64,000 nucleotides of DNA, from contig JAUIMM010000686.1 in assembly GCA_031769625.1 (NCBI GenBank), positions 2,564,001 to 2,628,000 on the forward strand, read 5' to 3'. The notes under the pieces are model-generated. The model made no database searches, was not told the origin of the DNA, and saw only the letters and a list, made by a program, of their open reading frames with translations. The stretch comes from Taudactylus pleione (lineage: Eukaryota; Chordata; Amphibia; Anura; Myobatrachidae). This document shows, piece after piece, positions 48,201-50,440 of the stretch (its first letter is position 1; each line of letters starts with the position of its first letter). Position numbers and translations under genes: made by a program.

Positions 48201-50440
48201 TAGGAAGGTGGCACAGTAATACTGGTAGCTCCTGCTTGGCCCAGGTGCTATTAGTTCACCGACATATGGAATCTATCCATAGACTCTGTTTCCTCTTCCT
48301 CTATTGCCGGATCTGTTAGCGCAGGGTCCCTGCCTGCATCCGGACTTACCTAGTCGGTCTTTGACAGCGTGGCCCTTGAGTCTTCCATCTTTAGAGCTAA
48401 AGTTTCTCGAGTTCTATAATTCATACGATGCTTTGGGCACGAAAGCCTTCCTCTGTTTGGCATTCTTTTAGTCAATGGTTTTCCCACAGAGAGTATGACC
48501 TTAAGGATTTTAGGGTTTCCCGGTTACTTTATTTTCTCAAGGCTGGGTTAGACCTCGGTCTCTGCCTGGCCACCCTGGGAGTACAGGTTTCTGTGTTCAG
48601 TTTGGTTCCAGCGAAGGCTTGCTTCTTTGCCGGATGTTAGAACTTTTATACAGTGTGTTCTCCGAGTTTAGCCACCCTTTGTCCCACCGGTGGCACCGTA
48701 GGATTTGTCCTTGGTTCTCAAGGGGCTGCACGTTCCCCCATTTGAACCTCTTAACTCATTAGATTTGAAATGGTTGACTCTTTCTCCTCGCTATCTCTTC
48801 TGCACGCAGTCTCTCTGATTTGGCAGCGCTCTCTTGTCGCTCCCCCTTTTTGCTTTTTCAACAGAATAGAGTGGTCCTTCGTACTCGGGTGGGTTACCTT
48901 CCATAGATAGTGTCCTGTTTTCATGCAAATGAAGAGATTGTGGTTCCAGCTTTTCAGTCTACAGACCTTTCTGTAGGTGAAGCCTCTCTGGATGTGGATC
49001 GTACAAACTCTATTAGAAAATCGGATGCTCTTTTTGTGTTATATGGTTTTCACAAACAAGGCTGGCCAACTAATAAACTCTGGCTCGATGGTTGCGTATG
49101 ACTATCTCTCAGGTTTACATGCAGGCTGATCTCCCTGTTCCAAACACGGCGACAGCACATTCTACCCAATCTGTGGACCATCTTAGGCGTTTCAACGTAG
49201 TGCCTCTGCTGAACAATTGTGCAAGGCAGCCAAGTGGTCTTCTGTCCACACTTTTCTTAGGTTCTACACCTTTCCCTCTCAGGATGCTTCCTTTGGGCGG
49301 CGGGTTCTCCTTTCTGCTCAGGAGCTTCCCCCCCTTAGAGGAACTGCTTTAGGACATCCCCTGTGGATCCGTATTGACCCTGAAGAATAAAATCAGAGTT
49401 ATGGTAGACTTACCTTTTGTTAACTCTTTCTTCGAGGTCCATAGGGTACCCAACCCTGACAAACCTGGCTGCATTGGGTAATTTTTCTTTCGGTCACGGT
49501 TTCCCTCATCTTGTGTGAGAGTGTTTCTGGTGTACATGGTTCTTCCTTCTCCTCTTTCCTTCTCCTGCCTTGGGCTTGTTTATAAAACTGAATGCCTGTG
49601 GCCAGGGGCGGGGTATATGTGGAAGAGGATCTGAGGCATCCTGGGAGCTGAAAGTTTAACTCTTTGGTGCCTGGATCACTCCAGCCACATTTTCCCAATG
49701 GTATCCCTGTGGACCCTATGGACCTCGAAGAAAGAGAGTCAACAAAGGTAAGTGTACCATAACTCTTATTTTCTCTTTTGCTTCACAAGAAATAATTTGG
49801 TAGTTCGCCAGAGTTTTGTTTCATTATTTAATTTTTTTATATATATAATATAATGAAAATATACATTTTGTTTCAATCTTTTGTTTATGAATGCCATCCA
49901 AAGATATTAATCAAAAATAAAATTAGGTTTGTGTTGTTTTTTTATTTCTTATAATTAATGAATTATGAGCATATCATTACTCTAGTGCACAGGTTCTCAA
50001 ACTCTGTCTTCAGGACCCCAAACAGTGCATGTTTTCCATATCCTCACAGAATCTCAAGTAAAATAATTATATCCACCTGTGGATCTTTTTAAATGTGTCG
50101 GTGAGTAATGAAATACACCTGTGCACCTGCTGGGTGACCTGGAAAACGCGAACTGTGTGGGGTCCCGAGGACCAAGTTTGAGAACCACTGCTCTAGTACA
50201 TTTAAGAAAATGTTGACATGGTACATGTTTGCATAACCATTAAATACCACAGATGGAATATTAACGTAGTTTTCCCTGTCTTGGTTTTCTACATCAGGGA
50301 TTGACAAGGAAAATGTTGAACTCTCACCAACCACCGGACACTCAAACAGCGGTAGAACGCGCCATGGTTCAGCGAGCCAAGTGCAAAAGCAGAGAAGTGC
50401 TGGCAGCTTCAAACGTCACAGCATCAAAAAGATTGTGTGA
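5085..50440 (+). CDS. NF1: Neurofibromin, C-terminal part of the gene (exons joined)
   Basis: Coding segments are 5085-5146, 5248-5362, 6892-6993, 11889-12029, 13941-14070, 14405-14536, 15042-15177, 15330-15487, 15676-15798, 23376-23506, 24210-24310, 25830-25972, 29250-29296, 30584-30800, (31796-31849 alternative) and 50298-50440. They total 1881 nt, giving 626 residues plus a TGA stop, or 644 residues with the alternative exon. Neurofibromin is a large cytoplasmic GTPase-activating protein for Ras. The GAP and Sec14-PH domains lie further upstream and are not in this window. The part seen is the HEAT-like C-terminal domain with the nuclear localisation signal and the Ser/Thr-rich tail. Identification rests on near-identity to vertebrate NF1 throughout and on exon lengths that agree with human (recalled from memory). 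All boundaries are AG/GT except one GC donor. One codon appears inserted in the fifth exon. Exons upstream of 5085 are outside the window. Confidence 0.97.
5248..5362 (+). CDS. NF1: NF1 exon (human 36 equivalent), 115 nt
   Basis: Begins after TATCCAG, completes the split Lys codon and reads through [20 protein letters not shown] to ILSK. The donor is GTATAC. It belongs to the HEAT-like C-terminal region of neurofibromin. Confidence 0.96.
5363..6179. other. Intron sequence, no gene seen
   Basis: AT-rich NF1 intron 2 sequence between the exon at 5248 and a MITE at 6183. Short open frames on both strands show no recognisable domain. Confidence 0.6.
6183..6358. mobile_element. Palindromic MITE with TTA target duplication
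   Basis: Termini GGGCCTGATTCAGA and CTGAATCAGGCCC are inverted repeats. The inner arms (GACGCTAAGCCGCGAT and ATCGCGGCTTAGCGTC) also pair. TTA flanks both ends (6180-6182 and 6359-6361), as for PIF/Harbinger elements. Length 176 bp. Confidence 0.8.
6362..6891. other. Intron sequence, no gene seen
   Basis: AT-rich sequence with a short TA-repeat tract near 6425-6470, running to the acceptor at 6892. Nothing coding recognised. Confidence 0.6.
6892..6993 (+). CDS. NF1: NF1 exon (human 37 equivalent), 102 nt
   Basis: Phase 0 at both ends, 34 codons, from [15 protein letters not shown] to LQPLLNK. The acceptor is TTTTAG and the donor GTAAGA. Compared with human as remembered, the first residue is Gly rather than Ala and Asn replaces Thr in the GPDTYN stretch. 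Confidence 0.96.
7480..7745. repeat. Two diverged direct repeats, about 139-bp period
   Basis: AAGCAGGCTGAT starts at 7495 and again at 7634. Each is followed by similar text (ATCTGCCCTGA(T/A)TAAAACTGTT, then TATAAAGGAT, then ATGTATGA). No coding capacity. The rest of 6994-8148 shows nothing recognisable. Confidence 0.55.
8150..8240. mobile_element. Short hairpin MITE
   Basis: CTGAATTCAATTCAATGCGA at the left pairs with TCGCATTGAATTGAATTC at the right, and inner arms GATGACGGATAGC / GCTATCGTCATC extend the stem. Total about 88 bp with a small loop near 8195. The flanks carry TTA/ATA-like bases. Confidence 0.65.
8723..8930. mobile_element. hAT-type MITE, copy A
   Basis: Starts CAGGGGTGGCCAACCCGG and ends with a degraded inverted copy (AGGACCAGGGTTGGCTAG). 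Its inside (CCAGCAGGTGCACAGGTGTG, ATTACTCACTAACCCATT) is shared with the elements at 31463 and 49988 in inverted order. No clear 8-bp target duplication remains. Confidence 0.65.
8932..9110. mobile_element. Inverted-repeat MITE, GGGGTATATTTACTAA termini
   Basis: The left arm (GTGCAGGTTTTTAGAAGTGG, then GTTGCCCATAGCAACCAGTC) pairs with the right arm (GACTGGTTGCTATGGGCAAC, then CCACTTCTAAAAACCTGCAC). The arms are about 70 bp around a small AT-rich loop. It lies directly after the hAT MITE. Confidence 0.75.
9160..9582. mobile_element. GC-rich inverted-repeat element, copy 1
   Basis: Termini TATAGTGTTCCCTCTAG and CTAGCGGGAACGCTATA are inverted. The interior is GC-rich and full of short palindromes (GCCGGGCGCATGCGCCCGGC at 9364-9383). 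A diverged copy is at about 18190-18575. Long open frames inside are side effects of GC content. Confidence 0.65.
9921..10408. mobile_element. Insertion nested within the Tc1 copy
   Basis: The matching part of the other Tc1 copy (about 43467-43480) is continuous. Here 488 bp interrupt it, flanked by TACA at 9917-9920 and 10409-10412, with GATG...CATC ends. Inside, TTCTGCTGATTAAAATGATA occurs twice (10078 and 10251), and GCATGCAGATACA pairs with TGTATCTGCATGC. Family not recognised. Confidence 0.6.
10432..11200 (-). pseudogene. Tc1-like transposase remnant
   Basis: On the minus strand, about 11150 down to 10809 reads [40 protein letters not shown] and [15 protein letters not shown]. The part from 10770 to 10432 reads [11 protein letters not shown] and then [18 protein letters not shown], the region with the catalytic Glu. 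First catalytic Asp: FSDES. The second Asp region is damaged ([12 protein letters not shown] in place of the usual QHDNAPCH). The N-terminal DNA-binding part is missing because of the fold-back, and a stop and frame change separate the two pieces. Confidence 0.8.
11285..11888. other. Intron sequence, no gene seen
   Basis: AT-rich sequence leading to the acceptor at 11889. No domain or repeat recognised. Confidence 0.55.
11889..12029 (+). CDS. NF1: NF1 exon (human 38 equivalent), 141 nt
   Basis: 47 codons in phase 0, from [20 protein letters not shown] to SLRVFNDK. The acceptor is TTTTAG and the donor GTGAGT. Nearly identical to mammalian neurofibromin. Confidence 0.96.
12130..12245. repeat. 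Fragment of a dispersed vertebrate repeat
   Basis: Contains a TTTACAGAGAATATTTGGCC-like stretch and CATCAGTCCCTGCCCCAGTG. The same order occurs at 38868-38925 in a longer copy. The rest of 12030-12829 shows nothing recognisable. Confidence 0.5.
12830..13790 (-). pseudogene. Old Tc1/mariner-type transposon remnant
   Basis: On the minus strand, 13355 down to 13155 reads [17 protein letters not shown], then [20 protein letters not shown] and GILQQD, paralleling the central transposase core up to the second catalytic Asp (the FQQD motif). The sequence around 13441-13520 corresponds to the segment before it. Multiple stops and frame changes make it long dead. It is a different family from the two CAGCCATGG Tc1 copies. 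It lies in NF1 intron 4. Confidence 0.6.
13941..14070 (+). CDS. NF1: NF1 exon (human 39 equivalent), 130 nt, one codon longer
   Basis: Starts [20 protein letters not shown] and ends HLLK plus one base; the donor is GTGAGT. The human exon is 127 nt and reads NPLEWH as I recall it. Here the sequence is NPLEEWH, with adjacent GAG GAA codons at 13980-13985. The extra Glu keeps the frame. All downstream exons continue in the expected phase, so this is a clean 3-nt difference and not a boundary error. Confidence 0.95.
14071..14404. other. NF1 intron 5, nothing recognised
   Basis: 334 nt between GTGAGT and CCTTAG, with no repeat or gene seen. Confidence 0.7.
14405..14536 (+). CDS. NF1: NF1 exon (human 40 equivalent), 132 nt
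   Basis: Begins by completing a Gly codon, then [20 protein letters not shown] through [13 protein letters not shown]. The acceptor is CCTTAG and the donor GTAAGG. Confidence 0.96.
14537..15041. other. NF1 intron 6, nothing recognised
   Basis: 505 nt of AT-rich sequence between GTAAGG and TTCTAG. Confidence 0.7.
15042..15177 (+). CDS. NF1: NF1 exon (human 41 equivalent), 136 nt
   Basis: Reads [20 protein letters not shown], then [18 protein letters not shown], ending in two bases of an Arg codon. The acceptor is TTCTAG and the donor GTAATT. The MHHSDPTC stretch differs slightly from human IHHGDPSY as remembered. Confidence 0.95.
15330..15487 (+). CDS. NF1: NF1 exon (human 42 equivalent), 158 nt
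   Basis: Reads [20 protein letters not shown] and then [19 protein letters not shown]. The acceptor is CAACAG and the donor GTTTGT, a weaker donor with T at +3. This is the Ser/Pro-rich linker before the nuclear localisation signal exon. Confidence 0.95.
15676..15798 (+). CDS. NF1: NF1 exon with bipartite nuclear localisation signal (human 43 equivalent), 123 nt, GC donor
   Basis: Reads [19 protein letters not shown], then [19 protein letters not shown] plus one base. The two basic clusters KRQ and KMRR form the bipartite nuclear localisation signal known in this exon in mammals. The exon must end at 15798 to keep phase with the next one (human length 123 nt). The intron then starts GCAAGT, a GC-AG intron with an otherwise ideal donor. 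No GT fits phase and homology nearby. Confidence 0.94.
15799..15804 (+). promoter_or_regulatory. GC-type 5' splice site of NF1 intron 9
   Basis: TTG|GCAAGT. The phase of the flanking exons and the conserved exon length both require the cut at 15798/15799. The other donor positions match the consensus, the usual pattern for GC-AG introns. Confidence 0.85.
16391..16498. mobile_element. Short inverted-repeat MITE
   Basis: The left GGACTATAGGTACCAGCAG pairs with the right CTGCTGGGACCTATAGTCC. About 108 bp. The rest of 15805-18189 holds a TTTATT run near 17012 and no recognised gene. Confidence 0.6.
18190..18575. mobile_element. GC-rich inverted-repeat element, copy 2 (diverged)
   Basis: Shares blocks in order with 9160-9582: GTGGGCAGGGCGCC-type start, TTTTTTGTCACTCTAGG, TGCCCAATGCTTACGG and GAATAGATGC. 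More decayed than copy 1, with weak termini. Confidence 0.55.
18595..18740. repeat. Retroelement tail-like fragment
   Basis: Contains CCATCAAAATCCATCCAGTG, GTTCAAGAGATTAGCCCAAAC and CATACAGGCAGACCCC, a pattern resembling non-LTR element tails. It is followed directly by the Tc1 element. Confidence 0.35.
18745..20393 (+). mobile_element. Nearly intact Tc1-type transposon with long terminal inverted repeats
   Basis: The left end CAGTCAGGTGCATAAATATT and the right end AATATTTATGCACCTGACTG are inverted copies. The similarity extends about 220 bp inward on both sides (through CCATTACTTTTGG near 18950 and 20180). TA-rich bases flank both ends. The transposase lies between, on the + strand. Total about 1.65 kb, the usual size for Tc1 elements with long repeats. 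Confidence 0.92.
19086..20139 (+). pseudogene. Tc1 transposase with a single frameshift
   Basis: The N-terminal part (19104-19590) carries the paired-like helix-turn-helix region: [30 protein letters not shown], then the GRPRKTT linker. The catalytic Asp is in ILWTDETK. The frame shifts near 19590-19600 and continues to 20139 with [36 protein letters not shown] (second Asp) and [11 protein letters not shown] (Glu). There are 34 residues between the second Asp and the Glu, so it is a DD34E enzyme. All three catalytic residues are present, and only the frameshift prevents a full product of about 345 residues. Confidence 0.9.
20414..23050 (+). mobile_element. DIRS-like retroelement, copy 2 (5'-truncated, internally deleted)
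   Basis: From 20463 it follows the copy at 42.3-49.8 kb (GCACATTTGCACTTGCTTAT, then the gag start). It jumps from about 21100 past most of RT, and again near 21450 past RNase H. The recombinase part follows at 21970-22940. The end carries TGAGTTATGGTAGACTTACC (22972-22991) and AAGTCCATAGGATCCACAGG, as in the internal complementary region. Left terminal repeat and 5' region are absent: the Tc1 element abuts it on the left. Confidence 0.8.
21900..22940 (+). pseudogene. DIRS tyrosine recombinase remnant (copy 2)
   Basis: Pieces in several frames: [20 protein letters not shown] at about 22465-22524, then [18 protein letters not shown]. The segment near 22725-22760 reads [13 protein letters not shown], which retains the active-site Arg that is Gln in copies 1 and 4. 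Frameshifts and stops make it non-functional. Confidence 0.7.
23376..23506 (+). CDS. NF1: NF1 exon (human 44 equivalent), 131 nt
   Basis: Begins by completing an Asp codon, then [20 protein letters not shown] through [14 protein letters not shown]. The acceptor is TTTTAG and the donor GTAAGA. It follows the 7.6-kb intron that carries the Tc1 and DIRS insertions. Confidence 0.95.
23744..24136. mobile_element. Inverted-terminus MITE, CTAAGTACACAC ends
   Basis: Begins CTAAGTACACACCTGAAAG and ends TTGCACAGTGTGTACCTAG. The inside also holds TACACACTA blocks. No coding frame. It sits just before the exon at 24210. Confidence 0.6.
24210..24310 (+). CDS. NF1: NF1 exon (human 45 equivalent), 101 nt
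   Basis: Reads [20 protein letters not shown] through [11 protein letters not shown], ending in two bases of a Val codon. The acceptor is CTGCAG and the donor GTAAGT. Confidence 0.96.
24375..24545. repeat. Decayed hAT-type MITE
   Basis: CATTCTCAACTCTAGTCCTC at the left mirrors a degraded right end (GAAAAACTGAGATTTGAGG). The block GACAGGTCACGTTTTCTGGA matches the family seen at 8723, 31463 and 49988. Confidence 0.5.
25240..25395. mobile_element. hAT-type MITE with 8-bp target duplication
   Basis: Ends CACTGTTGGCTAACCTTGAC and GTCAAGGTTAGCCAACACTG are inverted. The duplication ATCTATAT is at 25232-25239 and 25396-25403. The same family is at 42401-42556. 156 bp. Confidence 0.88.
25493..25653. 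mobile_element. hAT-type MITE, related subfamily
   Basis: Starts CAGGGATATTCAAAATG and ends CATGTTGAATACCTCTG. The inside (GTGTAGTTCCACAACAGCTG) is like the previous MITE. Flanks ATATATAC and ATATATGC agree in 7 of 8 bases. Confidence 0.75.
25830..25972 (+). CDS. NF1: NF1 exon (human 46 equivalent), 143 nt
   Basis: Reads [20 protein letters not shown] through [17 protein letters not shown] plus one base. The acceptor is TTTAG and the donor GTAAGT. Confidence 0.96.
25973..26887. other. Intron sequence, no gene seen
   Basis: AT-rich with T and A runs (26081-26092, 26341-26353). Nothing recognised before the DIRS copy. Confidence 0.55.
26893..28800 (+). mobile_element. DIRS-like retroelement, copy 3 (shrunken, both inverted ends present)
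   Basis: The left end (GGACATAGGCTTTACACTGG, then GAGCTGGGCACCAAACAG) and the right end (TTGGTGCCCAGCTCCAGCAC, then TGTAAAGCCTGTGTCCCTC) are inverted copies of about 120-140 bp. Between them lie pieces of RT and RNase H only. The gag, most of RT, and the recombinase are gone. Sequence differs more from copies 1, 2 and 4 than these differ from each other. Confidence 0.78.
27230..28500 (+). pseudogene. DIRS RT-RNase H remnant (copy 3)
   Basis: Reads [20 protein letters not shown] (27408-27467), then in other frames [20 protein letters not shown] and [19 protein letters not shown] (RNase H, 27699-27827). The linker after RNase H reads through without the TGA found at the equivalent place in copies 1 and 4. 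Later, [15 protein letters not shown] text near 28465-28495. Frameshifts make it dead. Confidence 0.7.
28801..29249. other. Intron sequence, no gene seen
   Basis: AT-rich sequence before the 47-nt exon. Nothing recognised. Confidence 0.55.
29250..29296 (+). CDS. NF1: NF1 micro-exon (human 47 equivalent), 47 nt
   Basis: Completes a Ser codon and reads [15 protein letters not shown] to a GTATGA donor. The 47-nt length matches human. The acceptor is TTGTAG. Confidence 0.95.
29297..30583. other. NF1 intron 13, no gene seen
   Basis: A more GC-rich block (about 29740-30105) with a short open frame resembles old repeat sequence, but no family is recognised. The rest is AT-rich. Confidence 0.5.
30584..30800 (+). 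CDS. NF1: NF1 exon (human 48 equivalent), 217 nt
   Basis: Reads [20 protein letters not shown] through [20 protein letters not shown] to SLATSQHSP plus one base of Gly/Ala. The acceptor is CTTCAG and the donor GTTAGT. The single leftover base lets it splice in frame either to 31796 or to 50298. Confidence 0.96.
30801..31454. other. Intron sequence, no gene seen
   Basis: Follows the GTTAGT donor. AT-rich, no repeat or domain recognised. Confidence 0.55.
31463..31666. mobile_element. hAT-type MITE with perfect 8-bp target duplication
   Basis: The left CAGGTTCTCAAACTCGGTCC and the right GGACCGACTTTGAGAACCAC are inverted. ATATAGAC flanks both sides (31455-31462 and 31667-31674). It lies 129 nt before the alternative exon at 31796. 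Confidence 0.9.
31796..31849 (+). CDS. NF1: NF1 alternative 54-nt exon (mammalian 48a equivalent)
   Basis: An AG acceptor at 31794-31795 and a GTACTT donor at 31850 bound 54 nt. Spliced after 30800 they add 18 in-frame residues, [18 protein letters not shown]. The mammalian 48a peptide as I recall it agrees at about 14 of 18 positions. In mammals this exon is included mainly in muscle. It lies between the constitutive exons expected to flank it and keeps their phase (2+51+1 nt). A pyrimidine-rich tract precedes it (about 31765-31790). Its use in this animal is inferred. Confidence 0.88.
31850..32470. other. Start of the 18.4-kb last intron, no gene seen
   Basis: Follows the GTACTT donor. No gene or repeat recognised. 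Confidence 0.55.
32487..32880. mobile_element. GC-rich element with nested hairpins
   Basis: A hairpin at 32493-32531 has 18-bp arms (CAGATAAAATGTCTGTC and GACAGACATTTTATCTG). Another at 32801-32863 pairs ACACGCTACAATTATC with GATAATTGTAGCGTGT. CCGACAGACA-type blocks recur between them. Probably a MITE. Its outer ends are not well matched. Confidence 0.55.
32881..33830. other. Intron sequence, no gene seen
   Basis: Very AT-rich, with no recognised feature up to the Penelope-like remnant. Confidence 0.55.
35240..35582 (-). pseudogene. Penelope linker and Cys-motif remnant
   Basis: 35361-35582 reads [20 protein letters not shown], the linker seen before the GIY-YIG domain (usual form P.xxxRRxxxLxD). 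Continuing at 35345-35280 the strand encodes [18 protein letters not shown], a Cys-rich CxxCxxC motif typical of the same region. The endonuclease itself is not readable. Confidence 0.6.
35631..36208 (-). pseudogene. Penelope-type reverse transcriptase remnant
   Basis: Reads [20 protein letters not shown], then [20 protein letters not shown] (36150 down to about 36040). The AMGTxxAxSYANxF pattern is the Penelope RT signature around motif B. Downstream, [20 protein letters not shown] (from 35775) matches the palm-thumb segment (usual form NSxHxxHxxxWxxNIP). The YxDD region between the pieces is damaged. Several stops. Confidence 0.75.
36421..37452. other. AT-rich sequence, possibly more of the Penelope element
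   Basis: Long T runs (36794-36813, 37267-37285). Short fragments could continue the N-terminal part of the element on the minus strand, but no motif is clear. Confidence 0.35.
37453..37767. mobile_element. Inverted-repeat MITE, GCCGGCCATACATGGTGCGA ends
   Basis: The left GGCCATACATGGTGCGATAT pairs with the right ATATCGCACCATGCATGGCC. Inner arms (GGGGTCGTACATCGCATCCC and GGGATGCGATGTACGACCCC) also pair, giving a strong foldback. Confidence 0.75.
38386..38720. mobile_element. MITE with GTATTCAATTTG termini
   Basis: Starts CGTATTCAATTTGAATCGG and ends GCTCCAAATTGAATTTGGCCC. Inner blocks TTTCCGCCT and CGCCTATT recur in both orientations. Similar in style to the elements at 8150 and 57526. Confidence 0.6.
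38777..38825. repeat. TA microsatellite
   Basis: Uninterrupted TATATA-type run in the first half, then ATATATCATATATC. Open frames here are artefacts. Confidence 0.85.
38860..39135. repeat. Dispersed vertebrate repeat with CCGGAG block
   Basis: Shows, in order, CAGTGCTTTACAGCTATTTG, CATCAGTCCCTGCCCTGGTG, GAGCTTACAATTCCC, CCAATTAACCTGCCAGTAT, GTGGGAGGAAACCGGAGTAG and GGGAGAATATACAAACTGC, ending near AGTAATGCTAA. This ordered text is widespread in fish and amphibian genomes. I am not sure of its class (SINE or LINE tail). A shorter piece is at 12130. Confidence 0.6.
39151..39248. repeat. TA/TATG microsatellite
   Basis: TATATATA runs with TATGTATG and TGTGTGTA interruptions, about 95 bp. Confidence 0.85.
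39249..42300. other. Intron sequence, no gene seen
   Basis: AT-rich, with a T/G-rich purine-pyrimidine stretch near 41578-41690. Short open frames on both strands have no recognisable domain. Confidence 0.5.
42401..42556. mobile_element. hAT-type MITE inside the DIRS left terminal repeat
   Basis: Ends CAGTGTTGGCTAACTTTGAC and GTCAAGGTTAGCCAACACTG. Perfect 8-bp duplication CCTCAGGT at 42393-42400 and 42557-42564. Same family and length (156 bp) as 25240-25395. Removing it restores the DIRS terminal repeat. Confidence 0.92.
42565..43309 (+). other. DIRS copy 4, 5' untranslated region
   Basis: Up to about 42610 it continues the left terminal repeat (CTCCACATATACCCTGCCAC, CAGGCATGCAGTTTTGAA). 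After that comes GC-rich sequence without a conserved ORF. Confidence 0.5.
43310..44873 (-). mobile_element. Tc1-like transposon, full-length copy nested in DIRS copy 4
   Basis: The left ACAGCCATGGCCAAAAGTTT and the right CTTTTGGCCATGGCTTTA termini are inverted copies for about 70 bp (ACACAAGTATTGGTTTTC and GAAAACCAATACTTGTGT). TA bases at both ends. 1564 bp, same family as 9763-11283. It interrupts the DIRS 5' region, so it is younger than that element. Confidence 0.9.
43500..44410 (-). pseudogene. Tc1-like transposase, broken
   Basis: Minus-strand pieces in different frames: [20 protein letters not shown] and [20 protein letters not shown] (44310 to 44160), [20 protein letters not shown] and [10 protein letters not shown] (43890 to 43790), [20 protein letters not shown] (43710 to 43640). 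The Asn of SPDLNPIE is His here and the HDNAP region is damaged. Several frameshifts. The full transposase would be about 340 residues. Confidence 0.82.
44975..46445 (+). pseudogene. DIRS copy 4 gag-like ORF remnant
   Basis: Begins near 45000 with [18 protein letters not shown] (first frame), followed by [20 protein letters not shown], a Cys-containing stretch. Later pieces: [40 protein letters not shown] and [20 protein letters not shown]. Matches copy 1 (1-520) and copy 2 (20463 on). Frameshifts interrupt it. Gag function is inferred from position only. Confidence 0.65.
46466..47353 (+). pseudogene. DIRS copy 4 reverse transcriptase (catalytic site mutated)
   Basis: 295-codon open stretch: [23 protein letters not shown] region in a neighbouring frame, then in this frame [38 protein letters not shown] (first catalytic Asp), [18 protein letters not shown], then [15 protein letters not shown]. 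The YxDD box is YLDV, so the second Asp is lost. [18 protein letters not shown] and [15 protein letters not shown] follow, typical of DIRS. Confidence 0.85.
47380..48165 (+). pseudogene. DIRS copy 4 RNase H and downstream linker
   Basis: [19 protein letters not shown] and [20 protein letters not shown] (RNase H active-site Glu and Asp), then TGA at 47833-47835. The same frame continues with [38 protein letters not shown] and [16 protein letters not shown]. The TGA falls at the same codon as in copy 1. The frame differs from that of the RT stretch. Confidence 0.8.
48380..49352 (+). pseudogene. DIRS copy 4 tyrosine recombinase
   Basis: Pieces: [20 protein letters not shown] (48515 on), [20 protein letters not shown] (48922 on), [20 protein letters not shown], then in another frame [20 protein letters not shown] (49122 on). 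The AHSTR active-site Arg is Gln, as in copy 1. Several short deletions. Not functional. Confidence 0.78.
49988..50190. mobile_element. hAT-type MITE just upstream of the last NF1 exon
   Basis: The left CACAGGTTCTCAAACTCTG and the right AGTTTGAGAACCACTG are inverted. Flanks CTCTAGTG (49980-49987) and CTCTAGTA (50191-50198) match in 7 of 8 bases. Same family as 31463-31666. Confidence 0.85.
50298..50440 (+). CDS. NF1: NF1 terminal coding exon (human 49 equivalent), 143 nt with stop
   Basis: The acceptor is CATCAG. Reads [20 protein letters not shown], then [18 protein letters not shown] and HSIKKIV, then TGA at 50438-50440. The basic C-terminal tail is characteristic of neurofibromin. A hAT-type MITE ends only 107 nt before the acceptor. 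Confidence 0.96.

Larger units (their letters stand above)
42303..49770 (+). mobile_element. DIRS-like retroelement, copy 4 (most complete, with nested insertions)
   Basis: The left end (GGGTCCATAGGGATCCACAG, GCACCAAACAGTTAAGCTTT, GGATGCCTCAGGT) is the inverted copy of the right end (about 49570-49735: ACCTGAGGCATCC-like block, AAAGTTTAACTCTTTGGTGC, TGTGGACCCTATGGACC). An internal complementary block at 49398-49450 mirrors 49700-49770 (GAGTTATGGTAGACTTACC against GGTAAGTGTACCATAACTC). Inside, in order: gag, RT, RNase H, recombinase. Two later insertions sit in its 5' region: a hAT MITE (42401-42556) and a Tc1 copy (43310-44873). It fills much of the last NF1 intron, in the sense direction. 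Confidence 0.9.

Noticed and set aside
45570..49352. Endogenous retrovirus instead of a DIRS element
   Set aside because: There are no long terminal direct repeats, protease, integrase or envelope. Inverted ends, an internal complementary block and a tyrosine recombinase indicate DIRS.
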